NCBI GenBank assembly: GCA_947479085.1
Contig: CANJYB010000007.1
Location: forward strand, 1-64,000
DNA from: Bacteroidota bacterium
Lineage (GTDB): Bacteria; Bacteroidota; Bacteroidia; 2-12-FULL-35-15
Direction: 5' to 3'
DNA length: 64,000 bases
Position 1 is the stretch's first letter; every line of letters begins with the position of its first letter. Positions 1 to 9,600 of the stretch are shown in pieces. Below the pieces are notes generated by a model. That model was given only the letters and a program-made list of their open reading frames with translations. It searched no databases and had not been told where the DNA came from. The position numbers and the translations under genes were made by a program.

Positions 1-40
1 AGTTTTTCCCCATCTTAGTTTTATCAAATACGATAGGCAT
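1..40 (-). CDS. Possible 5' end of a divergent gene (partial)
   Basis: On the minus strand an ATG at 40-38 opens a frame that runs off the left edge, giving MPIVFDKTKMGKN (13 codons). It would be divergent from the polysaccharide kinase gene at 222. Too little is visible to name a product, and an incidental frame cannot be excluded. No clear TAnnTTTG element precedes it on that strand. Confidence 0.3.
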   Translation of the reverse strand, partial: MPIVFDKTKMGKN

Positions 41-196
41 TTCGCCTGTGTATCGTACTGTTTTGCTACATTTAGTATATTTGTTGACATTTTATTGATT
101 TTTAATATGTTATAAAGTTAGAAAATAATCTTAGGGATATGTGCGCAAAACACCATGCAAAATCTTTGTAAAATAAGTAACTGCACGATATTTTGT

Positions 197-204
197 TATA
201 TTTG
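197..204 (+). promoter_or_regulatory. Putative Bacteroidota -7 element for the export operon
   Basis: TATATTTG matches the Bacteroidota housekeeping consensus TAnnTTTG and ends 17 bases before the ATG at 222. A second TATATTTG lies at 76-83. No well-spaced -33 TTG is visible for either, so the call rests on the -7 box and its position. Confidence 0.5.
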
Positions 205-221
205 CGCAATTTTTTAAAAAC

Positions 222-2642
222 ATGGCGGAAAAGAAAAAAACAAGTGTCATTGAACTGGACGACTTTAGGGCGTTCATGAAGGTGTTTTCTAAAAACTGGT
301 ACATAATGGTATTTTTTGTGCTGGTTTCTATGGTGGTAGCTTATTTTTATACCTATAAGTTGCCGGAAGTATATGCCGCCAAATCTCAGATATTATTAAA
401 GTCGGACAATACCTACGATTACCAGAAACAGTTATACAAAGGTTTAGGCTTTACCCAGGATTACCAGGATACTTATAACCAGATACGGGTACTCTCCTCA
501 AACGATTTGATTGAAAAGGCAGTTTCCAAGCTAAAACTGGACGTTGCTTATTTTATTGTTGGTCGTTTAAAAACCACCGAAGCTTACGAATCTACCCCTT
601 TTGAAGTAAACATTACCCTTACTAACAATGCCCTCTACGAGCAGGATATGAAATTTAAAATACTGGATAAAGGCCATTACCAGATAAGTTATAAAAAGGA
701 TGACAAAGAGGTGACAGCTAACTACCCTTTTGATACAGATGTTATTGGTGTTGACTTTTTATTGAATGCAAAGAAAAGCAGAAATATCAATGATAAGAGC
801 ATTGTTAAACTAAAAGAAAACAATTACCTGCTCAGGGTGCATAATCTTTACAATTTAATAGCCACTTTAAAAAACTCATTAAGTGTAGAAACACTTGAAA
901 ATACAACTATTCTGGAGTTAACCGTAGAAGATCAGATAGAACCAAGAGCCATTACCTTTCTGGATACCTTATCCAAGGTTTACCTTGATTACAGTGCCGA
1001 GGCTCAGATTGTAATAAATGAAAACACCTTAAACAATATTGATAAACAGTTAAAAGTGGTAGTGGAAAAGCTCGATTCTATTGAGTTTGACCTTGAGAAC
1101 TTTAAATCGAACCGTTCTGTGTTTGATTTAAGCAAACAATCAGATTCCTATTTTAATCAGTTGATTCAATACGATAATGACAAAAGAAAGCTAGTTTTAT
1201 GGGTGCAATCGTTAGAAGCTCTTGAAAAATATATTATCACAATTGGGGAATCAAAATACGAAAAACTATTACCTCCATCTTTTTATATCGATCCAACGGA
1301 TGATTATTTGAAAACAGCTTTGGGTGAATTATATAGCCTTCAGATGGACAGGAATACCCGTTTGTTTAACTCCACAGAAGGCAATAATAACATTTCGGAA
1401 TTAGACCAATCAGTAGGATTATTAAAGAAAAACATTCTTACCTATATTAAGAATTCAAAAATAGGTTTGAATCTTAAAATTGATGATGTAGATAAACAGA
1501 TAGCAGATTATACCGGCATTATTAAAGGTATTCCTAAAACGGAGATTGAAATGTTGAACATTCAGCGCAAGGTGGATGTGAACGAAAAGATGTACGAATA
1601 CTTATTGGAACAACGTGCAAACACTATTATAGCAAGAGCTGGTATTTTACCACAAACTGAAATTATTGAATCAGCACACACTATAGGGATAGTAAGACCA
1701 AACAAGAGAAAAATATTTTATTACTTTTTAATTGTTGGTATTGTTTTGAGTTTGATTTATGTGTTTATCCGTTCTGTATTGTTTTCAACTATCGAAAACA
1801 TTATGGAATTAAAACGCCTCACCAACCTTACCGTCCTGGGAGAAATTATGCTCTCGCAGGAAGCTGCGGATAATTATATAATTGTAAATAAGGATCCAAA
1901 GGCCGCTATTACGGAAAGTTTCCGGGCTATAAGAACTAACCTGGAGTATATGGCCAGTGAAGCTAATTCGAAGGTGGTGCTTATTACATCTTACAACCCG
2001 GGAGAAGGAAAGACATTTTGTTCAGTAAATCTGGCTACCATTCTTGCCAAAGCGGGTAAAAGAGTATGCCTCGTAGAGTTGGATTTGCATAAACCTAAAG
2101 TTCAGAAAGCATTTAAAATGTCATCTGATGTTGGAGTAAGTACCATTTTAATCGGGAAAAGTCATACTTCTGAATGTATTATTCCAACTGAGATAGAAAA
2201 TCTTTCGGTTATTCTTTCAGGACCAACTCCACCTAACGCCTCAGAGATAATTTTGAGTAAACACCTTAATGAAATGTTTAATTATGCACGTGAACATTTT
2301 GATTACATCATTGTCGATTCAGCTCCGGTTGGTTTGATTACAGATGCGTTGGTAATTATGAAGAGTGCAGACATATCATTATTTGTTCTGAATGCTAAGT
2401 TTGCAAAGAAACATGTGGTAACGATAGCACAGGAAATAGTGGACAATAACAAACTGAAAAATTTCGGATTGATATTAAATGGTGTAAAACGAAGCCGTTC
2501 GAGGTACTACTATAACTATGGATACGGATACGGATATGGTTATGGATACGGATACCGAAGTTCTTATGGTTACGGCCGTTCTTACGGATACGGGCAGGGA
2601 GCATACGGATATGGTTCGAACAAAAAGAAAGATAAAAAATAA
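222..2642 (+). CDS. Wzc-like polysaccharide co-polymerase / BY-type tyrosine autokinase
   Basis: Inner-membrane chain-length regulator fused to a bacterial tyrosine kinase, controlling assembly and export of capsule or exopolysaccharide. An N-terminal Wzz-type region is bounded by membrane segments at about residues 27-47 and 497-520, with a long coiled periplasmic part between. The cytoplasmic kinase follows: a Walker A motif (PGEGKT, about 593), a Walker A' region reading ELDLHKP in place of the usual D-x-D-L-R, and a Walker B-like IIVDSAP. The last 50 residues hold 16 tyrosines in a Gly-Tyr ladder, the expected autophosphorylation cluster. At 806 residues the length is typical of fused Bacteroidota Wzc proteins. 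It is first of four genes with gaps of 24, 11 and 42 bases. Its companions are ABC-exporter components, although Wzc is classically tied to the Wzy pathway. Confidence 0.93.
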   Translation: MAEKKKTSVIELDDFRAFMKVFSKNWYIMVFFVLVSMVVAYFYTYKLPEVYAAKSQILLKSDNTYDYQKQLYKGLGFTQDYQDTYNQIRVLSSNDLIEKAVSKLKLDVAYFIVGRLKTTEAYESTPFEVNITLTNNALYEQDMKFKILDKGHYQISYKKDDKEVTANYPFDTDVIGVDFLLNAKKSRNINDKSIVKLKENNYLLRVHNLYNLIATLKNSLSVETLENTTILELTVEDQIEPRAITFLDTLSKVYLDYSAEAQIVINENTLNNIDKQLKVVVEKLDSIEFDLENFKSNRSVFDLSKQSDSYFNQLIQYDNDKRKLVLWVQSLEALEKYIITIGESKYEKLLPPSFYIDPTDDYLKTALGELYSLQMDRNTRLFNSTEGNNNISELDQSVGLLKKNILTYIKNSKIGLNLKIDDVDKQIADYTGIIKGIPKTEIEMLNIQRKVDVNEKMYEYLLEQRANTIIARAGILPQTEIIESAHTIGIVRPNKRKIFYYFLIVGIVLSLIYVFIRSVLFSTIENIMELKRLTNLTVLGEIMLSQEAADNYIIVNKDPKAAITESFRAIRTNLEYMASEANSKVVLITSYNPGEGKTFCSVNLATILAKAGKRVCLVELDLHKPKVQKAFKMSSDVGVSTILIGKSHTSECIIPTEIENLSVILSGPTPPNASEIILSKHLNEMFNYAREHFDYIIVDSAPVGLITDALVIMKSADISLFVLNAKFAKKHVVTIAQEIVDNNKLKNFGLILNGVKRSRSRYYYNYGYGYGYGYGYGYRSSYGYGRSYGYGQGAYGYGSNKKKDKK
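2520..2555 (+). repeat. In-frame hexamer repeat coding the Gly-Tyr ladder
   Basis: Six consecutive hexamers of the form GGATAC/GGATAT/GGTTAT encode alternating Gly-Tyr in the kinase tail. Because the unit is six bases, gain or loss of units keeps the frame and changes only the number of tyrosines. Confidence 0.85.
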
Positions 2643-2666
2643 ATCAGTTGGTTTTTTGAAACGAGG

Positions 2667-3518
2667 ATGGATAAAAGTAATGAAGAATGGACGCTGATAG
2701 TAAAACCAAAATCTAACTGGTTAGATTTACATTTAAAAGATTTATGGCATTACCGTGATTTGGTAATGTTGTTTGTAAAAAGAGACTTTGTTTCGGCTTA
2801 TAAGCAAACAATACTGGGCCCTCTCTGGTATATTATTCAGCCTATATTAACTGCTATAATGTATTCAGTAATATTTGGTACCATTGCCAATATAGCTACT
2901 CCTCTTCCTAAATTTCTGTTTTATTTGTCAAGCATTACGATGTGGAATTATTTTTCCGAATCGTTGAATAAAACCTCCAACACTTTTATTTCCAATGCAC
3001 AGATTTTCGGTAAGGTTTATTTTCCACGACTTACCGTACCCTTGTCAATCATCATCAGTAATCTTATTACTTTTTCAATACAGTTATTTGTATTTATTGT
3101 TGTTCTGATTTATTACCATTTTAATAAAGATGCTTCAATCGCTCCCAATAACCATCTTTTTTTATTACCGGTATTGATTTTAATAATGGCCGGAACAGGA
3201 CTTGGAGTAGGAATCATCATTTCATCGTTAACCACCAAATACAGGGATTTAAGATTCTTAATTGCTTTTGGAGTTCAGTTGCTTATGTTTGCCACACCTG
3301 TTATTTACCCTTTGTCTTCGGTAACCGGATTGAAAAGAGCAGTAATTCTTGCCAACCCACTATCCTCTGTAATAGAAACCTTCCGTTATGCCTTTACAGG
3401 TGTGGGAGGATGTCATTGGCATTACCTTGCTTACAGCTTTGGTTTTATGGTAGTCGTGCTGGTTATTGGTATTTTGCTTTTTAATAAAGTGGAGAAATCA
3501 TTTATGGATACAGTTTAA
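2667..3518 (+). CDS. wzm: Polysaccharide ABC exporter, permease subunit (Wzm-like)
   Basis: Integral membrane half of an ABC-2 type exporter moving undecaprenyl-linked glycan across the inner membrane. The 283-residue protein starts with a cytoplasmic stretch containing the family-typical sequence DLVMLFVKRDF (about residues 30-40), then LGPLWYIIQP and about six hydrophobic segments, and ends in a short basic tail (KVEKSFMDTV). It lies 24 bases after the kinase gene and 11 bases before the ATPase gene, a normal wzm-wzt pair. The substrate could be O-antigen, capsule or teichoic-acid-like polymer; the sequence does not decide. Confidence 0.92.
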   Translation: MDKSNEEWTLIVKPKSNWLDLHLKDLWHYRDLVMLFVKRDFVSAYKQTILGPLWYIIQPILTAIMYSVIFGTIANIATPLPKFLFYLSSITMWNYFSESLNKTSNTFISNAQIFGKVYFPRLTVPLSIIISNLITFSIQLFVFIVVLIYYHFNKDASIAPNNHLFLLPVLILIMAGTGLGVGIIISSLTTKYRDLRFLIAFGVQLLMFATPVIYPLSSVTGLKRAVILANPLSSVIETFRYAFTGVGGCHWHYLAYSFGFMVVVLVIGILLFNKVEKSFMDTV

Positions 3519-3529
3519 GGAAAAGGGAA

Positions 3530-4801
3530 ATGAAAACTGTAATAAAGGTTGAAAATATTAGCAAAGAATACCGACTGGGAGAAGTTGGTACAGGAACGAT
3601 TTCACGGGATATTAACGGATGGTGGGCAAAAGTAAGAGGAAAAGAAAATCCGAACCTTAAAATTAACCTTGCCAATACCGGAAAACCTCAGGCTTCTCAT
3701 CACCAGGCTTTATCCAATGTTTCGTTTGATGTGAACGAAGGAGATGTATTGGGGATTATTGGAAAAAACGGGGCGGGAAAATCTACTATTCTTAAAATAT
3801 TGTCACGTGTTACCACTCCTACAGAAGGCTTATTTAAAGTAAAAGGTCGTATTGCCAGCCTGCTGGAAGTTGGTACAGGTTTTCATCCGGAACTTACCGG
3901 GAGGGAAAACATTTACCTGAATGGTGCTATTCTGGGCATGCGAAAAAATGAAATCACCAGTAAGTTTGATGAAATAGTTGATTTCTCTGGCGTGGAGAAA
4001 TTCATAGATACTCCTGTAAAAAGATATTCTTCCGGGATGTATGTGCGTTTGGCATTTGCTGTAGCTGCTCATTTAGAACCTGAAATATTGGTGGTGGACG
4101 AGGTGCTGGCAGTTGGAGATATTGCCTTTCAGAACAAATGCATGGGTAAAATGAGCGAGGTAAGTAAAAACGGGAGAACCATTTTATTTGTTTCGCATAA
4201 TATGCAAGCTATGAGTCACCTTTGTACAAGGGGAATTTTGCTTCAAAACGGATTGGTTACTTATGATGGAACTATCCAGGAATCGATTAAGAAATATTTA
4301 AGTTCTTCTATTGATACCACCGGTCCAACTTACGACCTTTCTGAAACAAGGGATAGAAAAGGAACCGGTATATTGAGGTTTACAAAACTGGAAATATATA
4401 GTAACAATGAACTTTGCAATAACTTTATAATAGGAGAGGAGATGGAACTCCGATTAACGGTTAAGGCAACTCAAGCGATGCGTAATCTTAGTATTGCCAT
4501 ACATATATATAGGTTTGATGAAATTAAGCTTGCCAATATTGAAAACATAGATTCTGATTTCAGAATTGATAGTATAGAAGGAGAGGCTGTGTATTCCATT
4601 AAATTTAAAAACCTTAATTTTTATCCTGAGTCTTATAAATTAGGCTTCTGGATAGCGAGCACGGATAGCCAGGAAACTCACGACCATTTAACGGTTTGTG
4701 CTGAATTTAATATGATGGAAGGAGCACCACAGGTGAAAAGGAAATTACTTAAATCGGGAGGATCTGTTTATTTAACCCCTGACTGGAAAAAGATAAAATA
4801 A
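3530..4801 (+). CDS. wzt: Polysaccharide ABC exporter, ATPase with Wzt C-terminal domain
   Basis: ATP-binding partner of the preceding permease. Walker A GKNGAGKST is at about residues 78-86, the ABC signature YSSGM at about 166, and Walker B ILVVDE at about 186, followed by the His-loop in FVSHNM. Residues from about 275 to 423 form an extra C-terminal domain that, in Wzt proteins, is a beta-sandwich recognising the chemically capped end of the finished glycan. At 423 residues it is clearly longer than TagH- or KpsT-type ATPases lacking this domain. An insertion of about 30 residues between the N-terminal strand and Walker A is also usual for Wzt. This suggests export of a polymer with a defined non-reducing terminus. 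Confidence 0.92.
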   Translation: MKTVIKVENISKEYRLGEVGTGTISRDINGWWAKVRGKENPNLKINLANTGKPQASHHQALSNVSFDVNEGDVLGIIGKNGAGKSTILKILSRVTTPTEGLFKVKGRIASLLEVGTGFHPELTGRENIYLNGAILGMRKNEITSKFDEIVDFSGVEKFIDTPVKRYSSGMYVRLAFAVAAHLEPEILVVDEVLAVGDIAFQNKCMGKMSEVSKNGRTILFVSHNMQAMSHLCTRGILLQNGLVTYDGTIQESIKKYLSSSIDTTGPTYDLSETRDRKGTGILRFTKLEIYSNNELCNNFIIGEEMELRLTVKATQAMRNLSIAIHIYRFDEIKLANIENIDSDFRIDSIEGEAVYSIKFKNLNFYPESYKLGFWIASTDSQETHDHLTVCAEFNMMEGAPQVKRKLLKSGGSVYLTPDWKKIK

Positions 4802-4843
4802 ATTAGATTCTTCTCTTTTGATTAAAGGGAAGGAAATGTAATA

Positions 4844-5875
4844 ATGGAAACTTCTCAATCGCTTACCAAACCATTTGTCACTGTTCTGATGACTGTTTAC
4901 AATGTAGACAAGTACATTCGTGAGGCGTTGGAAAGTGTTTTGAATCAAACCTACCGCGATTTTATTTTTCTTATTATTAACGATTGTTCGGAGGATAAAA
5001 GTGAAGAAATTATTCTTGAATACAAAGACAAACGAATCCGTTATTATAAAAACCCTAAAAATCTTGGATTAGCCAGAGCACTGAACAAGGGCCTGGAAAT
5101 GATAGATACAAAGTATTTTATTCGTATGGATTCTGATGATATTTCAGTACCCCATCGGTTTGAGGTACTTGTAAAGTATATGGAATCCCATCCTGAAATT
5201 GGAGTGTTCAGTTCCGGGTTGAAACGTTTTGGTAATGATAATTCTGTATGGCAATTTCCTGAACATGATGATGACATAAAAGCTTATTTGCTTTTCGGAC
5301 CTTCCATTGCTCATGCTCCAAGCATAATACGCACGCAGGTAATGAAAAAAAACAATATTTTTTACCGCGATGTTTACCAGCACATAGAAGATTATGATTT
5401 ATGGTACCGGTTAATGAAGGTTACTAAGTTTGCCAATACCAAAGAGGTATTGTATATGTACAGGGTGGCCACTCATAACGTAACCGTAATGTATTCCGAC
5501 ACTGCACTGGAACGCAAAAAAAGCATTTACCGCTGGGTGCTCGAATCTTTCGGGGTAATACCAACTGACGAAGAACTTTTGCTGCACATCGTATTAAATC
5601 AGAAAATCAGTAAGCCAGATCCCGAAAAAGTGAAGAAAGTAAGGACCTGGTTAAATAAATTACTTGAAACAAATAAAAAGAATCATTACTTCCCTCACCA
5701 GGCATTGGTAAAACAAGCCAATTTGAGATGGCAACGCATGTTTTACACCTTGCCTGAAACCAGTTATAAAAGCGTATTTACATATATCCGGCTTTCCGGA
5801 GGAATTAAACCTAAACAGTTATACTACCTTATAACATTTACCATGAACAAAATTCTTGGCAGAAAAAAAGCCTAA
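4844..5875 (+). CDS. Glycosyltransferase family 2
   Basis: GT-A fold sugar transferase, probably adding a residue to the glycan exported by the two preceding gene products. The N-terminal strand-helix VTVLMTVYNVDKYI and the nucleotide-binding region end in the metal-binding motif MDSDD near residue 97. The acceptor-side motif HIEDYDLWYRL follows at about 181-191. No membrane segment is visible, so the enzyme is probably cytosolic and membrane-associated. The start at 4844 lies 42 bases after wzt. The donor and acceptor sugars cannot be read from sequence. Confidence 0.88.
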   Translation: METSQSLTKPFVTVLMTVYNVDKYIREALESVLNQTYRDFIFLIINDCSEDKSEEIILEYKDKRIRYYKNPKNLGLARALNKGLEMIDTKYFIRMDSDDISVPHRFEVLVKYMESHPEIGVFSSGLKRFGNDNSVWQFPEHDDDIKAYLLFGPSIAHAPSIIRTQVMKKNNIFYRDVYQHIEDYDLWYRLMKVTKFANTKEVLYMYRVATHNVTVMYSDTALERKKSIYRWVLESFGVIPTDEELLLHIVLNQKISKPDPEKVKKVRTWLNKLLETNKKNHYFPHQALVKQANLRWQRMFYTLPETSYKSVFTYIRLSGGIKPKQLYYLITFTMNKILGRKKA

Positions 5876-5965
5876 GATTTGTTTTCGGTTTAATTACCAT
5901 GATATTTAAGTCATTGGTTTTATTCCAATTATATTTTCTACACTTCCATTCTGATTATAATTTCT

Positions 5966-6318
5966 GCCAAAGTATGTTTTTGGGCATGGCAGCCTGAACA
6001 TTATTTTCACCGAGGTTAGTTTTGGGCATGGCACCCTGAACATTTTTTCCACCGAGGTCAGTTTTGGGCATGGCACCCTGAACATTATTTGCACCAAGGT
6101 AAGTTTTGGGCATGGCACCCTGAACATTTTTTCCACCGAGGTTAGTTTTGGGCATGGCATTCTGAACATTATTTGCACCAAGGTTAATTTTTACAATGCC
6201 ATTCTGAACTTTTTTTCACCGAGGTTGGTTTTGGGTATGGTATTCCGAACATTATTTTAACCAAGGTTAATTTTTACAATGCCATTCTGAACATTTTTTT
6301 CACCGAGGTTGGTTTTAT
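5966..6318 (+). repeat. Intergenic tandem array A, 42-bp period
   Basis: About eight units carry the landmarks CACCGAGGT, TTTTGGGCATGGCA and CCTGAACATT. The CACC landmark recurs at 6008, 6050, 6092, 6134 and 6176, exactly 42 bases apart, then at about 6217, 6259 and 6301. Units alternate: one type reads ACATTATTT with CACCAAGG or CACCGAGG, the other ACATTTTTTCCACCGAGG, so there is also an 84-bp higher-order period. Divergence rises towards the right end, where GGGCATGGCA becomes ACAATGCCA. The frames are open on the minus strand only because 42 is a multiple of three; no ribosome-binding site or secretion signal is seen. Confidence 0.9.
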
Positions 6319-6622
6319 TTCCCCATTGCGAACCTTGCATGTCTCTTTATTTTGAATAACGGAAAAGTCTGTCACCTAAAAAGAACCATTTTATTTAAAT
6401 AAGTGTGCATTTTGAATAAGAATGAAAAGTTATTCTAACCGAGGTGTGAATGTAAATGGAAAACTTTCTAACAGAGAAACAAAAGCGTTCAGGCAACTTA
6501 ATATAGTGATTTCGTCTTCTGTTTATTTTCCTGAAAAATATTTTTGATCCGTTTATGGAATTTAAAATAAACCGGCATCTTATAGTTAAACAGTTTAATA
6601 TTTAACCTTAAAACTAAAAAAA
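6319..6622. other. Non-coding leader region before the macroglobulin gene
   Basis: About 300 AT-rich bases with no open frame of note. They should hold the promoter of the gene at 6623, but no clean TAnnTTTG element is visible; the closest sequences are TTATAGTTAAAC and TAATATTTAACC just upstream of the start. No terminator hairpin for the upstream operon is obvious. Confidence 0.4.
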
Positions 6623-9600
6623 ATGAAAAGTCAGAATTTAAAAAAAATGTTACCGGTAGCATTGCTAAGCATTGCATTACTGGCGTTGGTAGCCTGGATT
6701 AATCCGGGTAATTATTATGAATTGGCACAGGAAAATGATTTTATCCGAACGCTGAAAAAGAAATTATCTGTTTACAATGAACAAATGCCCGAAGACAGGA
6801 TATATGTTCAGTTTGATAAACCGTTTTACGAACCGGGAGATAATATCTGGTTTGGCGCTTATGTGCGCGATGGTTCCACACTGAAAGCTTCCGGCAAAAG
6901 TGATATTGTACATGTGGAGTTTGTTAATCCAAAAGGAACTATCGAAAAATCAATTATTCTGATTGCAAAAAACGGTATAGCTTCCGGAGATTTCACCTTA
7001 GATAAGGAAGCCTTGGGTGGAATGTATAAAGTAAGGGCTTACACCAACTGGATGAAAAATGAAGATGTGAATGCAGCATTTGAAAAGGAACTGCAGGTGC
7101 AGGATGTGATATTGCCGAATTTGAAAATGAAACTGGACTTTGAGCGCAAAGCTTTTGGGGCGGGAGATGAAGTGGTGGCAAAACTGGAATTGAATACAAA
7201 TGAAAATAAACCGTTGGGAAATTATAAAATAAATTTTGTTGCAAATCTCGATGGAAAACAACTATTGACCAAAGCAGACATTACGGATGAAGCAGGAATA
7301 AAATACATTCATTTTAATCTGCCAAAGGAATTAAAAACCAATGATGGATTGCTGAATGTGATGATAGATTATAACGGAAACACAGAGAGTATTTCGCGTT
7401 CCATACCAATAGTATTAAATAAAATAAAACTCGACATGTTCCCCGAAGGTGGTGATTTGGTGAGTGGTTTAAAGAGTAAAGTTGCTTTCCGTGCTTTGAA
7501 CGAATTTGATAAACCTGCGGATGTGGAAGGAATAGTTGTAAATGAAATGGGTTTGCAGGTGGCCACTTTCAATAGTTATCATCAGGGTATGGGAGCATTT
7601 GATTTTACACCGGTTGCAAATGAAAAGTACACTGTTAAAATTACTAAACCGGAAGGAATTAAAGAAACATTTGCTTTGCCTGAAACATTTGCAAGAGGAT
7701 ATGTGTTGGGTGTGGATAATTCAAAACCATCGGAACTAACCGTAAATATTAATACTACAGAAACAGAAGAATTATCGCTGGTAGCCCAGGTAAGAGGAAA
7801 GATATACTATTCAACTGCTGTAAATACAAAGAAGGGAAGTAATAAAATTGTTTTGCCCACTTCCGATTTCCCTATTGGTGTTTCACAAATTACGCTGTTT
7901 GATTCTAAAGGAATAGCCCGTGCGGAACGACTTGCCTTTGTAAATAAAGACAAACAACTTAGTATTTCGGTGGCAACTGATAAGGAAAAATACCTGCCAA
8001 GGGAAAAAGTGAAAATGACCTTAACCGTAAAAGATGAGCGGGGAATGCCAATGCCGGCCAACTTATCCATGTCGGTAGTTAATGACCAGTTACTTTCATT
8101 TGCCGATGATAAATCTGGAAATATGTTATCACAACTTTTATTGCAACAGGATATTAAAGATAAAGTGGAAGAACCTGCATTTTATTTTAATAAGAAAGAA
8201 GCAAAGGCTGATTTGGCGTTGGATTATTTATTAATGACTTCGGGCTGGAGAAGGTTTACATGGGAAAAACTGCAGGGAGATAATATGCCTGTGGTTGCTT
8301 ACCAATCTGAAAGAGCAATTGTATCAGGAATGGTAATGGATGCTTATACAGGCAAACCTTTACCAAGCGCTAAAATAAAAATAAATGCAGGAGCTGAATA
8401 CGAGACAGACGAGAACGGAAAATTTATATTTAATAAACTGGATTTAAGCAACCCTGTTAATCTAACACTTAGTAAAACTGCTTATACATCGGCTGTGCAG
8501 GCGGTTCCTAATTACGGAGACAACCAGGTTTATTATTTATATCCTGCAAATTATAATTATTATGGTTACTTCAGAGGAGCCGGAGGTGCAGGAAAAGCGG
8601 ATGCAGGAGTTCAGATGGACGAAATGGCAAACATTCCGATGGCTGCTGCCAGAGGAGAAAATGCTGAAGTGTTAAAAGTTGTAGAAATAAGGGAAGAAAT
8701 GGCATTGGAAAAAATGGCTGAGCCAAAAAGAGTAATGCAAAAACATGAAGGAAAAAGGGAAAGGGGCAAAAATCTTGAAAAGCCGATAGTCGAAAACATT
8801 GTAATGGCTGATAACAAAAAGGCAAAGGAAGAAAAGAACGAAGAGAAAGGATTGAAACAGGTAATTGTTAAAGCGAATGATAACCGCAACGACCGTTTTA
8901 ATAAGGATAAAGATATGGAGGCCGCTGATGATGAACAAATGAACTTGAATGGATTAGCGAAACAGCAGGCAGTTGTCGCAACTCCGGTTTATTACAGGGC
9001 ACGACAATTTGCTGCACCGGTTTATGACAAACAGGAAACAGTGGAAACCCGTAGAGATTTCAGAAACACAATTTACTGGAATCCCAATGTGGAAGTGGAC
9101 CGGACAGGAATGAAAACAGTAGAGTTTTATGCCAGCGATGATATTACATCATTCAGAGCAACAGTAGAAGGTCTTGCAACAGATGGTTCTTTAGGAAGAG
9201 CAGAGTCAACTATTTATACTCAATTGCCTTTTGCCATGTCAGCAAAAATACCTGTTGAGGTTGCTACTGAAGATAATGTGTCCATTCCGCTTACATTAAA
9301 AAACAATACAGATAAACCATTGGGTGGTTTTATTACCATCACATCTCCTGAAGGACTAAAATCCCTGGTTGAAGTTCCATCCGTGCAAACCATTATGCCG
9401 GGTAAAGCAAAAACAATTTACCTTGATTATAAAGTGCTTGATAAAGTTGGTTACGGAGATTTCACCATTAGTTTTAAATCCTGCGGGTTGGGAGATGCGT
9501 TTACTCAAAAAATAAAAATAGCTCCTAAAGGATTCCCTGTAAGTGCGTCTTTTTCCGGACAGGAAGTAGAAAAGGAATATTCTTTTGATATGAGTAATGT

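Noticed and set aside
5906-6181. Minus-strand repeat protein in array A
   Set aside because: Same reason: a 42-base period. Where the array decays the frame simply stops.
5966-6318. CRISPR array
   Set aside because: Units are contiguous with no unique spacers, and no cas gene is in the window. The same holds for the arrays at 32630 and 44108.
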